In this document: positions 1 to 9,200 of the stretch, piece after piece | Layout: every line of letters starts with the position of its first letter | Numbering within the stretch: the first letter of the stretch is position 1 | NCBI GenBank assembly: GCA_044368415.1 | Contig: JBIPLJ010000003.1 | Span: forward strand, 1-64,000 | Origin: UBA4615 sp044368415 | GTDB taxonomy: Bacteria; Pseudomonadota; Gammaproteobacteria; Burkholderiales; Burkholderiaceae_E | DNA: 64,000 bases | Reading direction: 5' to 3' | Position numbers and translations under genes: made by a program | The notes under the pieces: model-generated | What the model was told of the DNA's origin: nothing | What the model saw: the letters and a program-made list of their open reading frames with translations, nothing else | The model's database searches: none

Positions 1-126
1 CGCATTGACCACTTCGTCGCCGTGCACAACACCAACTGCCGGCCCTTCAAGTGGACCGCCACCGCCGATACCATCCTTGAAAAACTGCATAGACTTTGCT
101 CACGTATAAGCGGGACAGGACACTAG
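1..126 (+). CDS. IS630-family transposase, C-terminal end (cut by window edge)
   Basis: The frame is open from base 1 and stops at TAG 124-126, leaving 41 residues. They read FKWTATADTILEKLHRLC and finish RISGTGH. This matches the usual ending of IS630-type DDE transposases: a W-T-A-T segment, a helix ending in RLC, then ISGT(G/R)H. Only this tail is inside the window, so the catalytic Asp/Glu residues cannot be checked and the element may be intact or broken. The stop lies 26 bp from the stop of the convergent SPINDLY-type gene, so an element has landed just beyond that gene. No terminal inverted repeat could be assigned without the other end. Confidence 0.8.
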   Translation, partial: RIDHFVAVHNTNCRPFKWTATADTILEKLHRLCSRISGTGH

Positions 127-152
127 CCCAGCGAGCACTTGACCGAGGCGCC

Positions 153-2741
153 TCAGTCGCCGCGGGCCGCGTCGGCAAGAACGGTGACGCGCCCCCTCCC
201 GATTTCGCGCGTGACCCAGCCCGTCGCTGCAGGCTCTACATCGATCGCGGCCGGCGGTTCTCCGGCGCGTGCGCGCGCGTGCATGGCAACGTAGGCGCGC
301 TCGAGCGCGCGGGTGAACCGTGCCGTATCGAAAAGCAGCGAGTCAGTGCGGGCGCGCTCGAGTCGCGCGCGGAGTGCCGCGCGCCGCGCGGGGTCGCGCG
401 CAAGTGCGACCGCGCGATCTTCGTAGTCCTGCGGGTCGGCCGCTATCAGCTCATGCAGTCCGACCGCGGTCAGGACGCTTGCGGCCACTCGCGCGCTGAA
501 GGCTTGGCCGGCGTAGGTCAGCACCGGCAAGCCCGCCCAGAGCGCATCGCTCGCGGTGGTGCCCGCGTTGTAGGGCGCAGTGTCGAGGAACAGGTCGGCA
601 TGGCGGTAGCGGGCGAGATACTCGGGCAGAGGCAGCCGCTCGCCGAACACCAGGCGTGCGGGATCGACGCCGCGCGCGCCCGCCTGAGCGCGCAGCCTGG
701 CTGCCGCCTCGGGCCGGTCCGCGTAGAGGAAGAGCACGCTGTCCGGCACGCGTAGAAGAATGCGCATCCACCGCTCGAACACCTCGGGCGTGAACTTGTA
801 GAGGTTGCTGAAGCAACAAAAAACCACGCCTTGTTCAGGCAGGCCGAGCTCGCGCCGCGTGAAGTCTCGCGGCGAGATCGCCCGGTTCACGTCGCTGACC
901 TGATAGGAGGGCAGTCGAACGATCTGCTCGCGGTAGTGTCCGCGCGACGCATCATCGGGCACGATCACTCGGTCGGCGATCAGGTAGTCGATGTAGTCGG
1001 TGCCCATGGTGCCGAGGAAACCGAGGTAGGAGGCCTGCACCGGCGCAGCCCGACACGCGAAGATGCCGGTGCGGCTGTTCAGCGTGAAGCCGCCCAGGTC
1101 GATCGCGATGTCGATGCCCGACTCGCGCGCCAGCCGTGCCACGTCGAGGTCGCTGCGGCCGCGGACGTCGATGAACCGGTCGACTGCGCCGACCACGCGG
1201 CGGCGCATGGCGTCGTCCGGGTGGTGTGCCGGGCCGAACGATAAGGCCACCACCTCGAAGGCGGTGCGGTCGTGGTGTTCGAGAATTCCCGCACATAGGT
1301 GGGCGACCGGATGGTCGTGGAAATCCGCGGAAAAGTAGCCGATCCGGATCCGCCCGCCCGCGGCGCGCGGCACGATCGGACCGAGCGAGTTGTCGGGGGG
1401 ATGGCGTGAACCGGCCCAGGCCTGGGCGGCGCGTCGCTGCAGCGTCGGGTCGTCGAGCATGCCCATGATCGCAAGCGGCGTGGCGAGGGGCTCGCCGCGC
1501 GCCAGCCCGTTGGCGAGTGCGCGGCGTTGTGCGTCGAGGTCGCGCCAGTCGCACGCGCGCATCCGCGTGCGCAGCCACTCGCCGGCGACGAACGGCTCCG
1601 ACGGACACACAGCAAGGAAGGCCTCGTAGTCGGCGATCGCGTCATCCAGCGCTCCTTTGTCGGCGCGCGAGTTGGCCCGGCCGAGCAGCGACTCGACGTG
1701 CTTAGGCGCCAGCGCGAGCGCACGGTCGTAGCGCGCGATGGCCCCATCGAGCCGCCGCATGTCCTGCAGCACGTTGCCCATCACGCACCAGGTGTCGGCG
1801 TGGTCAGGCCGTTTCTCGAGCAGGCTCGAGAGGCTGCGGAGCGCCTCGTCGAGCCTTCGCAGCGCGATGAGTGCTCGCGCGCGGTTGAGCTGTGCGTCCG
1901 CGTCGCCCGGATTGACCTCGAGCGCGCGCTCATAACTCGTCAATGCCTGCTCCGGACGGCCGAGCACGCGCAGCGCGTTGCCACGGTTGTTCCATGCCGC
2001 AACGTATCGCTCGTCGATCTGCAGCGTGCGCTCGAAGGCGCCGAGCGCCTCGGCCGGGCGGCCGTCGGCCGCGAGGGCGTTGCCCAGCCCGAAAAGCAGG
2101 GTCGCGTCGTCGGGGTCGTCTGTCAGCGCCGCACGGTATCCGGCGGTCGCCTCGCCCGCGCGGCCGAGCTGCAGCAGCGCCAGACACCGGTTTCTCGTGG
2201 CCTCGGAGTAGTCAGTGCGCGTTCGCAGCACCTCGTCGTACTCGGCCAGGGCCTGTGCAGCGCGACCCAGTTCGAGGTGCGCGTTACCTAGGTTGAAGCG
2301 CGCGTCGACAAGCCCGGGCTGGAGCGAGAGCGCGCGCTCGTGGGCCTGCACCGCCTCGTCCACCCGTCCCAAGCGGCGCAGCACAACGCCGTGGTGTGCG
2401 TGCAAGGTGGCGTCGGCGGGCTCCGCGGCGAGCGCATGCTGCAGCAGCACTGCGGCCTCGTCCCAACGCTGTCGGGCGCACGCGGCGAGTGAGGCCAGCC
2501 GTAGCGCGCGGCCGTTGTGGGGCTCGCCTTCGAGTACGCTGGCGCACAGCGCCGCTGCGTCGGCAAATCGGCCCGCTCGGTGCAGGGTCGCTGCGTTCAG
2601 CAGAGCGTCGGCGGTCGACCCACTCACCGCTATGCGCGTCTTGCATGCCTCGGGATCTCGATGCGCCCCGCCCGCCTCGGGTGACTGCAAGGCGTTGCTG
2701 TCGCCTCCCACCCGAGCTGCGTCACGCGGTTCGCGCATCAT
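153..2741 (-). CDS. TPR-repeat O-GlcNAc transferase of the SPINDLY type (GT41)
   Basis: The protein has 862 residues. Tandem TPRs (helices such as RLGRVDEAVQAHERALSLQP) fill roughly residues 30-380. A glycosyltransferase-41 domain follows, beginning IRIGYFSADFHDHPVAHL. It keeps the family's active-site landmarks: His477 in DHPV, Lys649 in FSNLYKFTP, and the nucleotide-binding segment NAGTTASDALWAG. The family transfers a sugar from a UDP- or GDP-sugar to Ser/Thr of proteins; the bacterial substrate here is unknown. ATG 2741 was chosen because the frame upstream looks non-coding and a GAAGGG lies about 10 bases before it; a second ATG follows at once. A longer start inside 2742-3209 is possible. 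A second, divergent paralogue lies at 47250-49184. Confidence 0.88.
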   Translation of the reverse strand: MMREPRDAARVGGDSNALQSPEAGGAHRDPEACKTRIAVSGSTADALLNAATLHRAGRFADAAALCASVLEGEPHNGRALRLASLAACARQRWDEAAVLLQHALAAEPADATLHAHHGVVLRRLGRVDEAVQAHERALSLQPGLVDARFNLGNAHLELGRAAQALAEYDEVLRTRTDYSEATRNRCLALLQLGRAGEATAGYRAALTDDPDDATLLFGLGNALAADGRPAEALGAFERTLQIDERYVAAWNNRGNALRVLGRPEQALTSYERALEVNPGDADAQLNRARALIALRRLDEALRSLSSLLEKRPDHADTWCVMGNVLQDMRRLDGAIARYDRALALAPKHVESLLGRANSRADKGALDDAIADYEAFLAVCPSEPFVAGEWLRTRMRACDWRDLDAQRRALANGLARGEPLATPLAIMGMLDDPTLQRRAAQAWAGSRHPPDNSLGPIVPRAAGGRIRIGYFSADFHDHPVAHLCAGILEHHDRTAFEVVALSFGPAHHPDDAMRRRVVGAVDRFIDVRGRSDLDVARLARESGIDIAIDLGGFTLNSRTGIFACRAAPVQASYLGFLGTMGTDYIDYLIADRVIVPDDASRGHYREQIVRLPSYQVSDVNRAISPRDFTRRELGLPEQGVVFCCFSNLYKFTPEVFERWMRILLRVPDSVLFLYADRPEAAARLRAQAGARGVDPARLVFGERLPLPEYLARYRHADLFLDTAPYNAGTTASDALWAGLPVLTYAGQAFSARVAASVLTAVGLHELIAADPQDYEDRAVALARDPARRAALRARLERARTDSLLFDTARFTRALERAYVAMHARARAGEPPAAIDVEPAATGWVTREIGRGRVTVLADAARGD

Positions 2742-3067
2742 CGCACTCGGACCCTTCAGTTTGGTTTGGGTAGAAAACACCGCCCACTTCTGCCAGCTTG
2801 TGGCGATCGAGCGCCCGTACATTCTAGGATCGCCGGTCACGACCGCCACGGCCGACCGAAACGTCCCGGCGACCGTCGGTCCGGAAAACGTGTCAGCACC
2901 GGGATACGGGATGACGCGATCCACCAGGGGCACTGCGACATGCGCCACGCACCGCACGACGGCCTGACGCCGCGCCGCTCGAAGGTGAACTCCAGCGGCC
3001 TGTCGTGGCCGTACTTGCCAGCGCAGCCTGAGAGATCCGTGCGCCAGGCCACAAGCCCGTTCAGGCC
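2742..3067. other. Intergenic region without a recognised gene
   Basis: These 326 bases lie between the minus-strand ABC ATPase stop and the minus-strand SPINDLY start, so they should hold the promoter of the latter. The SPINDLY frame stays open through the whole stretch, but its translation there is Arg-rich and matches no domain I know. A short minus-strand frame (2837-3052) was also inspected and not recognised. No clear sigma-70 promoter or hairpin was found. Confidence 0.5.
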
Positions 3068-3991
3068 CTATTCGAAGGCGGCGCCGTCGCCGAGCAGTTC
3101 GAGGTAAGCGTCCTCTAGCGTCACCGCGCGCACGCTGACCGCGCTGACCTCGGGACCGTCCAGCGCGTCCACCACTTCGCGCAGACTGCAGTGGCGGGGC
3201 AGCAGGCACCTGAGCGCCCCTGCGCGCTGACGCACCGCCCAGCCAAGGCGCTGCGCACGGTGCGCGGTGGCCTCACTGTCTCGCGACTGCACCGTGGCCA
3301 CCGACTGGCCGGGTACGCGGGCCAGCAGTTCGGGCACGCCACCCAGGGCCGCGACGCGGCCACCCTGCATCAAGGCAACGCGGCTGCACAGTCGTTCGGC
3401 CTCTGCCAGGTGGTGACTGGTCAGCAGGATGGTGGTGCCGGTGTCGCGCAGGCCCTCGATCAGGCGCCACAGGTCCAGCCGCGCAGCCACGTCGACAGCG
3501 GCAGTGGGCTCGTCGAGCACGAGCAGTTCGGGGCGATGGACCAGTGACACCGCCAGGTGAATCCGTTGTTGCCAGCCCCCAGAGAGTCGGCCCACCCGAG
3601 TGCTTGCATACGGCCCCAGACCGAAACGCTCCATCAAGTCGGCGACCCGCGCATGGCGGTGCGCGGCGGGCACACCATTCAGGCGGCCGAAGAAGTGCAG
3701 GTTCTCCTCCGGCAGCAGGTCGGGGTACAGCGCGCAGTCTTGCGCACACAGGCCCACCCGTGCACGCGCTGCGGCTCCGAGCCGGGCCAGCGGCTCGCCC
3801 ATCAGCCGAATCTCGCCTGCATCGGCCTGCAGCAACTGGCAGACGATGTTCAGCACGGTGGACTTGCCGCAACCATTGGGGCCGAGCAGGCCCACGACTT
3901 CACCGCGCGCCACCTCCAGGCAAAAGCCGTCCAGCACCTGGCGGCTGCCGAAGCGCTTGTGAAGGCCGTCGATCCGAAGGGCCGCGGTCAT
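3068..3991 (-). CDS. ABC transporter ATP-binding protein (drug/polysaccharide export type)
   Basis: This 307-residue ATPase powers the ABC-2 permease encoded just upstream. The motifs appear in order: Walker A GPNGCGKST (37-45), Q-loop Gln84, signature LSGGW (136-140), Walker B LLVLDEPT (about 157-163) and H-loop TSHH (191-194). The signature is LSGGWQQ rather than the usual LSGGMKQ or LSGGQ. The roughly 90-residue C-terminal extension is typical of CcmA/DrrA-like exporters. The start ATG shares four bases (ATGA) with the permease stop, so the two are translationally coupled. Longer in-frame starts run back over the permease and were rejected. The cargo cannot be told; efflux of a drug or lipid-like compound is the family default. 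Confidence 0.9.
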   Translation of the reverse strand: MTAALRIDGLHKRFGSRQVLDGFCLEVARGEVVGLLGPNGCGKSTVLNIVCQLLQADAGEIRLMGEPLARLGAAARARVGLCAQDCALYPDLLPEENLHFFGRLNGVPAAHRHARVADLMERFGLGPYASTRVGRLSGGWQQRIHLAVSLVHRPELLVLDEPTAAVDVAARLDLWRLIEGLRDTGTTILLTSHHLAEAERLCSRVALMQGGRVAALGGVPELLARVPGQSVATVQSRDSEATAHRAQRLGWAVRQRAGALRCLLPRHCSLREVVDALDGPEVSAVSVRAVTLEDAYLELLGDGAAFE

Positions 3992-4767
3992 GCCCGCTGA
4001 TCCAGCACCAGCAGCTGCCGATACGAGCTGACGCCCAGCGCCAGCGACAGTGCGCAGAACACCACAAGAAAGCTCAGCTCGAAGCGCAGTTCGCTGACCC
4101 CCAGGCCGTACGCGGCGACGCCCTTGAACGCCTGGTTCATGTGCAGCACGGGGTCGAGCTGGGCTGCGAGCTGCATCGCACGGGGCATGATCTCCAGCGG
4201 AAAAAAGGTCCCACCCAGGACCAGCAGCGGCACGCCGATGGCCGACAGGGCGACCACCACCTCCTCGCTGCGCCGGGCGAACCGTGCGCCGAGAAAGAAC
4301 CCCATGCCGACGTAGGAGAACACCGAGAGCAGGAGAATGAACCCGCCCAGCCACAGGCTGCCGTGATACCGCGCGCCGATGAAGGCTGCGATGGCGTACA
4401 GCATCACCACCTGAACCGCCGCCAGCAGCAGCTGCGCCGACACCACGCCGAGAAAGTACGCCGCCGGATGCAGCGGCGAGGCCAGCAGGCGCCGCAGGGT
4501 ACGGCGCTCACGTTCGGCGGCGATGATCGCGACCGTCCCGCCCAGGCAGCTGAAGAACAGCGCCGCGCCCATCAGGATGCCCGCCGCGGCCGCATCCAGC
4601 CCGGCGCGCATGCTGTCGTTGTGGGCGTAGACCAGTCCGAACAGCACCATCATGGCGGCCGGAAACACAGCCCAGAATATCAGGCCCCGGCGTTGCCGCC
4701 ATTGTTCGAGCAGAAGGCGCTGGGCAACGGCGAGAGTCTGTTCGAAGAGCAGAGGGCGGGCGCGCAT
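3988..4767 (-). CDS. ABC-2 type transporter permease
   Basis: This is a 259-residue inner-membrane permease with about six hydrophobic segments: FWAVFPAAMMVLFGLVYA near the N-terminus, GAALFFSCLGGTVAIIAAE, LLLAAVQVVMLYAIAAFIGA, FILLLSVFSYVGMGFFLGA, VVALSAIGVPLLVLGGTFFP and a C-terminal one. The ERERRTLRRLLASPL loop after the second segment is the cytoplasmic coupling region seen in ABC-2 exporters. The downstream gene overlaps it by ATGA and supplies the ATPase, so the pair forms a complete half-transporter system. It starts 194 bases from the Crp/Fnr gene end, and the intervening DNA shows nothing recognisable. Substrate unknown. Confidence 0.88.
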   Translation of the reverse strand: MRARPLLFEQTLAVAQRLLLEQWRQRRGLIFWAVFPAAMMVLFGLVYAHNDSMRAGLDAAAAGILMGAALFFSCLGGTVAIIAAERERRTLRRLLASPLHPAAYFLGVVSAQLLLAAVQVVMLYAIAAFIGARYHGSLWLGGFILLLSVFSYVGMGFFLGARFARRSEEVVVALSAIGVPLLVLGGTFFPLEIMPRAMQLAAQLDPVLHMNQAFKGVAAYGLGVSELRFELSFLVVFCALSLALGVSSYRQLLVLDQRA

Positions 4768-4961
4768 TGAGCTCGGGTTCGACGCTTCGACGCGGTCGGT
4801 CGGACTGCGGTGCGATGCGTTGGAACAAGCCGGGCATCGGACCGCCCCGCAATGGACACGATTCTACGTGTCGCACACCCATGAAAGCGAGGACGGGGCC
4901 GACAGCGACATGCGCAGGCGATCAGGCCGGACACGCCCCGGGAATCGGGGCGCGAGTGCAG

Positions 4962-5687
4962 TCACGGCGTGGCGACCGCCACATCCGGCAGCAGCCGGTG
5001 GTATTCGTTCCGAACGACCGCGTAGCACTCGCAGGTGCGCCGCTCGAGCCCGGCGCGGTCGAGCACATTGATGTGCCCTCGCGCATATCGGATCAGGCCG
5101 GCGGCCTGCAGCTTCAGGGCGGCCTCGGTCACGCCCTCGCGGCGCACACCGAGCATGTTCGCGATCAGTTCCTGCGTCATCACCAGTTCGTCACCCTGCA
5201 GCCGGTCCAGGCTCATCAGCAGCCAGCGGCACAGTTGCTGGTCGAGGGAGTGGTGCCGGTTACAGGCCGCCGTCTGGGCCATCTGCGACATCAGTGCCTG
5301 TGTGTAGCGCAGCAAGAGTTGCCGCACGTCCGACGAGCGCTCGAACTCTTTGTGGATGACCTGGGCTCGCATCCGATAGCCGCTGCCGGCGCTCTGCACC
5401 ACCGCCCGGTTGGGGGTCGACTCGCCGCCCATGAGGCCCGCGATCCCGACGAGGCCCTCGTTGCCCACCACCGCGATCTCGGCCGACGAGCCGTCCTCCA
5501 TCACGTAGAGCAGCGACACGATCGCCGTGGTCGGGAAGTACGCGTGGCTCATCATGCGGCCCGACTCGCAGAGCACTAGGCCCAGGGGCAGATCCGTCAA
5601 CTCGAGAAGCGGCTCCAAGCGCCGCCACGCCTCGGGCGCGAGGGCGGCCAGTAGCTGGTTGTCTTGAGGGTGTGACGTTGCTGACAT
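4962..5687 (-). CDS. Crp/Fnr-family transcriptional regulator
   Basis: The protein has 241 residues. An N-terminal cyclic-nucleotide-binding-like beta barrel spans about 20-135 (including YFPTTAIVSLLYVMEDGSSA and VVGNEGLVGIAGLMGG). A dimer helix follows, then a winged HTH carrying MTQELIANMLGVRREGVTEA. The barrel lacks the four-cysteine [4Fe-4S] pattern of FNR and the standard cAMP phosphate cassette, so the ligand is uncertain. ATG 5687 is preferred over a start eight codons earlier because CGGAG sits eight bases before it. It diverges from the glucan synthase cluster, so control of either neighbour is conceivable but unproven. Confidence 0.88.
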   Translation of the reverse strand: MSATSHPQDNQLLAALAPEAWRRLEPLLELTDLPLGLVLCESGRMMSHAYFPTTAIVSLLYVMEDGSSAEIAVVGNEGLVGIAGLMGGESTPNRAVVQSAGSGYRMRAQVIHKEFERSSDVRQLLLRYTQALMSQMAQTAACNRHHSLDQQLCRWLLMSLDRLQGDELVMTQELIANMLGVRREGVTEAALKLQAAGLIRYARGHINVLDRAGLERRTCECYAVVRNEYHRLLPDVAVATP

Positions 5688-5969
5688 CGGTCTGCTCCGG
5701 TTGGGGGGCATCAGAGCGGGGGTCGCGTAGGTACGGCTGTAGCCCCGTGCTCGACGCCTTCAGGACTTTGCTGTGTGCGCCAGCGCACGTAGCGAGATCT
5801 GTGCCCGGCCGACGGCTGGACCCCGAGCCGCTCAATCGGGCCGCCGGTGCGCGGCCCCTCAATGGCCGCATGCACGCAGCCCCGGCCCACGAGGCCACGC
5901 TCGCAGGCGAGAGCCGCTATGTATTCCATCGTACGGACGGCTGACCCTCCGCCCTGTAGCTTCGGGTCC

Positions 5970-6245
5970 ATGTACACATGCGCCCCTGCCCCTCTTACTG
6001 AGTCGAATCCGGCACCGCCGGGCTGGAGCACGTCCTCCTTCGGACACGCCGCCACCGCCTCGCCGGCCGAACTGTCCGTGCTCGGTGCCCACCTGCGCAC
6101 CTGCTCCTACGCGAGCGGTCACCTGTTCGCGCTCCAGTGCGGCGGCGAGGCGGTGCACGGCTTTCTGGCAGCGCGTATCGTCACCACGACCGTCTTGGCA
6201 GCCGTTGCGATCGGCGCGGTGGTGACAGCGCTTCAGGGCGGGTGA
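5970..6245 (+). CDS. Small putative membrane protein coupled to the glucan synthase gene
   Basis: This 91-residue frame has no recognised family. The first half is rich in Ser, Pro and Ala. The end carries one hydrophobic segment (RIVTTTVLAAVAIGAVVTAL) before a GG terminus, which suggests a single membrane helix. Codon third positions are strongly G/C in the second half, as in neighbouring genes. Its TGA (6243-6245) overlaps an in-frame GTG of the cyclic glucan synthase as GTGA, the coupling pattern used elsewhere in this window (27550, 29142, 41924). That overlap is the main reason for calling it. No good ribosome-binding site precedes ATG 5970, so the start and the call itself are uncertain. 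Confidence 0.35.
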   Translation: MYTCAPAPLTESNPAPPGWSTSSFGHAATASPAELSVLGAHLRTCSYASGHLFALQCGGEAVHGFLAARIVTTTVLAAVAIGAVVTALQGG

Positions 6246-9200
6246 GACGGGCCAGCCTCTCGCGCTGGGTGCCGGAGGCGTCGCCTTCGCTCTGCGACAT
6301 GCTCGACGGTGCGCGCGGCCCGCTCGAGCCGCCGATCCGGGCCGAGATCTTCGGCCGCGAGCGCTTCGAGCAGCACGGTGCGAGCCTCGCTGCGACGCAC
6401 CGGTCAGAGAACTCGAGCTGGCGCGCCAAAAACTTCTATCCTCGCCTGCATGCCAACATCGCCATGCTCCGCGATGCCCAACGTTACATCGGCGCACAGG
6501 CCGCGATGGGCTACGACGTCAGCCCGGCCGCCGAGTGGCTCCTCGACAACTTCCACCTGATCGAAGCACAGCTCAGGGCGATCCGGGAGGGCCTGCCGCG
6601 GCGCTACTTCCGTTCGCTGCCGCTGCTGACTGATCCGCCGCTCGCAGGCCTGCCCCGCATCTACGGCGTCGCCTGGGCCTTTGTCGCACACACCGACGGC
6701 GGGTTCGACGATGACCTCCTGGCAGCGTTCCTGATCGCCTACCAGCGGGTCCGCGCCCTCGACCTCGGCGAGTCCTGGGCGCTGCCCACCACGCTGCGCA
6801 TCGTGCTCGTCGAGCAGTTGCGTCGTCTCGCCGAGCGGGTCGCCGCAAGCAAGGCCGCGCGCGAGCTGGCAAACCTGTGCTGCGACCGACTGAGCACCCT
6901 ACCGATCGAGGACCTCGACGCCGTGCTGCGCCTGCTCGAGCGCCGCGGCGTGGCACGCGACTTCCTCGCCCAGATGGCTCAGCGGCTTCAGGACAATGCC
7001 GATCCGGGCGACCCGCTGAGCAGGCACAGGCAATGGCTACAGCGCGAGCTCCCCGACCCGGCCGCGGCGCGCTTGCAGCAGATCGCAGACCAGGCCGCAG
7101 ACAACCTCAGCGTCGGCAACGCCGTCGGCTCGCTGCGTGTCATCGACGCCGCCGACTGGCCCGACATCGTGTCCCGGACCAGCCCGCTGATGCGTCTGAT
7201 GCTCTGCTCGCCGCTGTTCAAGGCCGAGGCCACGGCGACGCGTGACCACACGCTGCACGGCATCGAACGGCTGGCCCGGCACAGCGGCCTCGGCGAACTC
7301 GCTGTCGCGCAGGCGCTGCTCGACTGCATGGGTGGCCCGTCCGACGCCGACGCTGCCGTCGCCGGACACTGGCTCGGCGGCGCGGGCCGGCCGGGCCTGC
7401 TGCGCGCACTGGGGCTGCGCGAGGGGGTGCTCGCCCGCGGGCGGGTGCTCGTGCGTCGCATGGCCCTGCCGATCTATCTCGGCGCGCTGCTGACGGGAAC
7501 GCTCGGCCTGGTCGCCTGGGTCATGTGGCAAGCCCGGGACGGCGGCACCCCGCTTTCGGCGTGGATGCTGCTGCCGGCTGCGCTGGCCCTGTTCCCGGCG
7601 TCCGAGGCGGTGGTAGCGGTCATCAACCGACTGATCAGCGAGTCGGTGCACCCGCAACCGCTGCCGCGCCTGGCGCTGGCAGAGGGGGTTCCGCCGGAGC
7701 ACCGCGTGATCGTCGTGATTCCGGCGATGCTCACCGACCCGGCCTCGACTGAGCGCCTGGTTCGCCGATTGTTGCTGCACCACCTCGCCAACGTCGAAGA
7801 CCACACGCAGTTCGCCTTGCTGACTGACTTCACCGACGCCGACCGGCCGACACTCCCGTCCGATGCCGCGCTGCTGGCGCATGCGGTCCAGCAGATCGGC
7901 GCGCTGAACCACGACCATGGCGGCAGGCCGGCGCAGGGCGCCGCCTCCCGTTTCATCGTGCTGCATCGGGCGCGGCGCTTCTCCGAATCCGAACAGCGCT
8001 GGATCGGCTGGGAGCGCAAGCGAGGCAAGCTCGAGCAGCTCGTCGTCGCGCTGGCCGTAGGCCGGGCCGACGCCTTCCTGGACCTCGGCGCCGAGTCGCA
8101 CATCGCCGCCGACACGCGGCACGTCCTCACGCTCGACAGCGACACCCGCCTGCCGCCTGGGCGCCTGCGCGCCCTGGTCGGCGTGGCCGCGCATCCTCAG
8201 AACCAGCCACGCCTCGATGCGAGCAGGCGCCGCGTGGTCGGGGGCTACGGCATCCTGCAGCCGCGCGTCGCGATGCCGCTGCCCGCCGCCGCAGAGGTGA
8301 CGCCGTTCCACTGGATGTTCGCCGGGCAGTGCGGCATCGATCCCTACAGCGCCGCGAGCTCGGAGGTCTACCAGGATGTCTTCGGCGAAGGCAGCTTCTG
8401 CGGCAAGGGCCTGCTCGACGTACACGCGGTGCACGCCGTGCTGTGCGGCCAATTGCCGCAGGACCAGGTTCTCAGCCACGACCTTCTCGAAGGCTCACTG
8501 GTCCGCTGCGCGGCGGTCTCCGACATCACCGTGATCGAGGAGGCGCCGTCGCACGCCGACGTGGCGGCCGCGCGCACGCACCGCTGGATCCGAGGCGACT
8601 GGCAGCTGCTGCCGTTTCTCGTGGGCGGTCACCTGCGCCTGCGCGCCATCAACCGCTGGAAGATGCTCGACAACCTGCGACGCTCGCTTGTTGCGCCCGC
8701 CTCGCTCGCGCTGCTGCTGCTCGCGCTGGCGGGGCTGGGCACCGCGCCGCCGGTCGGGCTCGTGTTGGCGCTGGTCTTGATGGCATTCGCCGCCGGCCCG
8801 CTGATGGGAGCCATGGCCGGCCTGCTGCCGAGCCGTCGCGACGTCGCGGTCTTCCACTTCGGCCACCACGCCTTGGCCGATCTGGTTCGGGCGCTGCTGG
8901 GAGGTCTGTGGCACATCGCGATGCTGCCGCAGCAGGCCCTGCTCGCACTCGACGCCCTGGCGCGCACGGCTTGGCGGATGGCCGTCAGCCGGCGCCACCT
9001 GCTGCAGTGGACCACCGCAGCGGTCGCACAGGCCCGGATAAAGGTCGACCTGGCGTCGGTTGCCCGCCGGCACGCGCTCGAGCCCGTAGCGGCGTCTACG
9101 CTGCTGGGCGCACTTCTGGTGACGGGCACGGGGTCACCGCTGCTTGCCGTGATGCTGTGTGCCCTGTGGGCTGGCTCGCCGCTGTGGATCTGGTGGTCAG

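Noticed and set aside
2837..3052. Minus-strand frame in the gap before the SPINDLY gene
   Set aside because: It is short with no start context and no recognised family; several frames are open there, as expected at this GC content.
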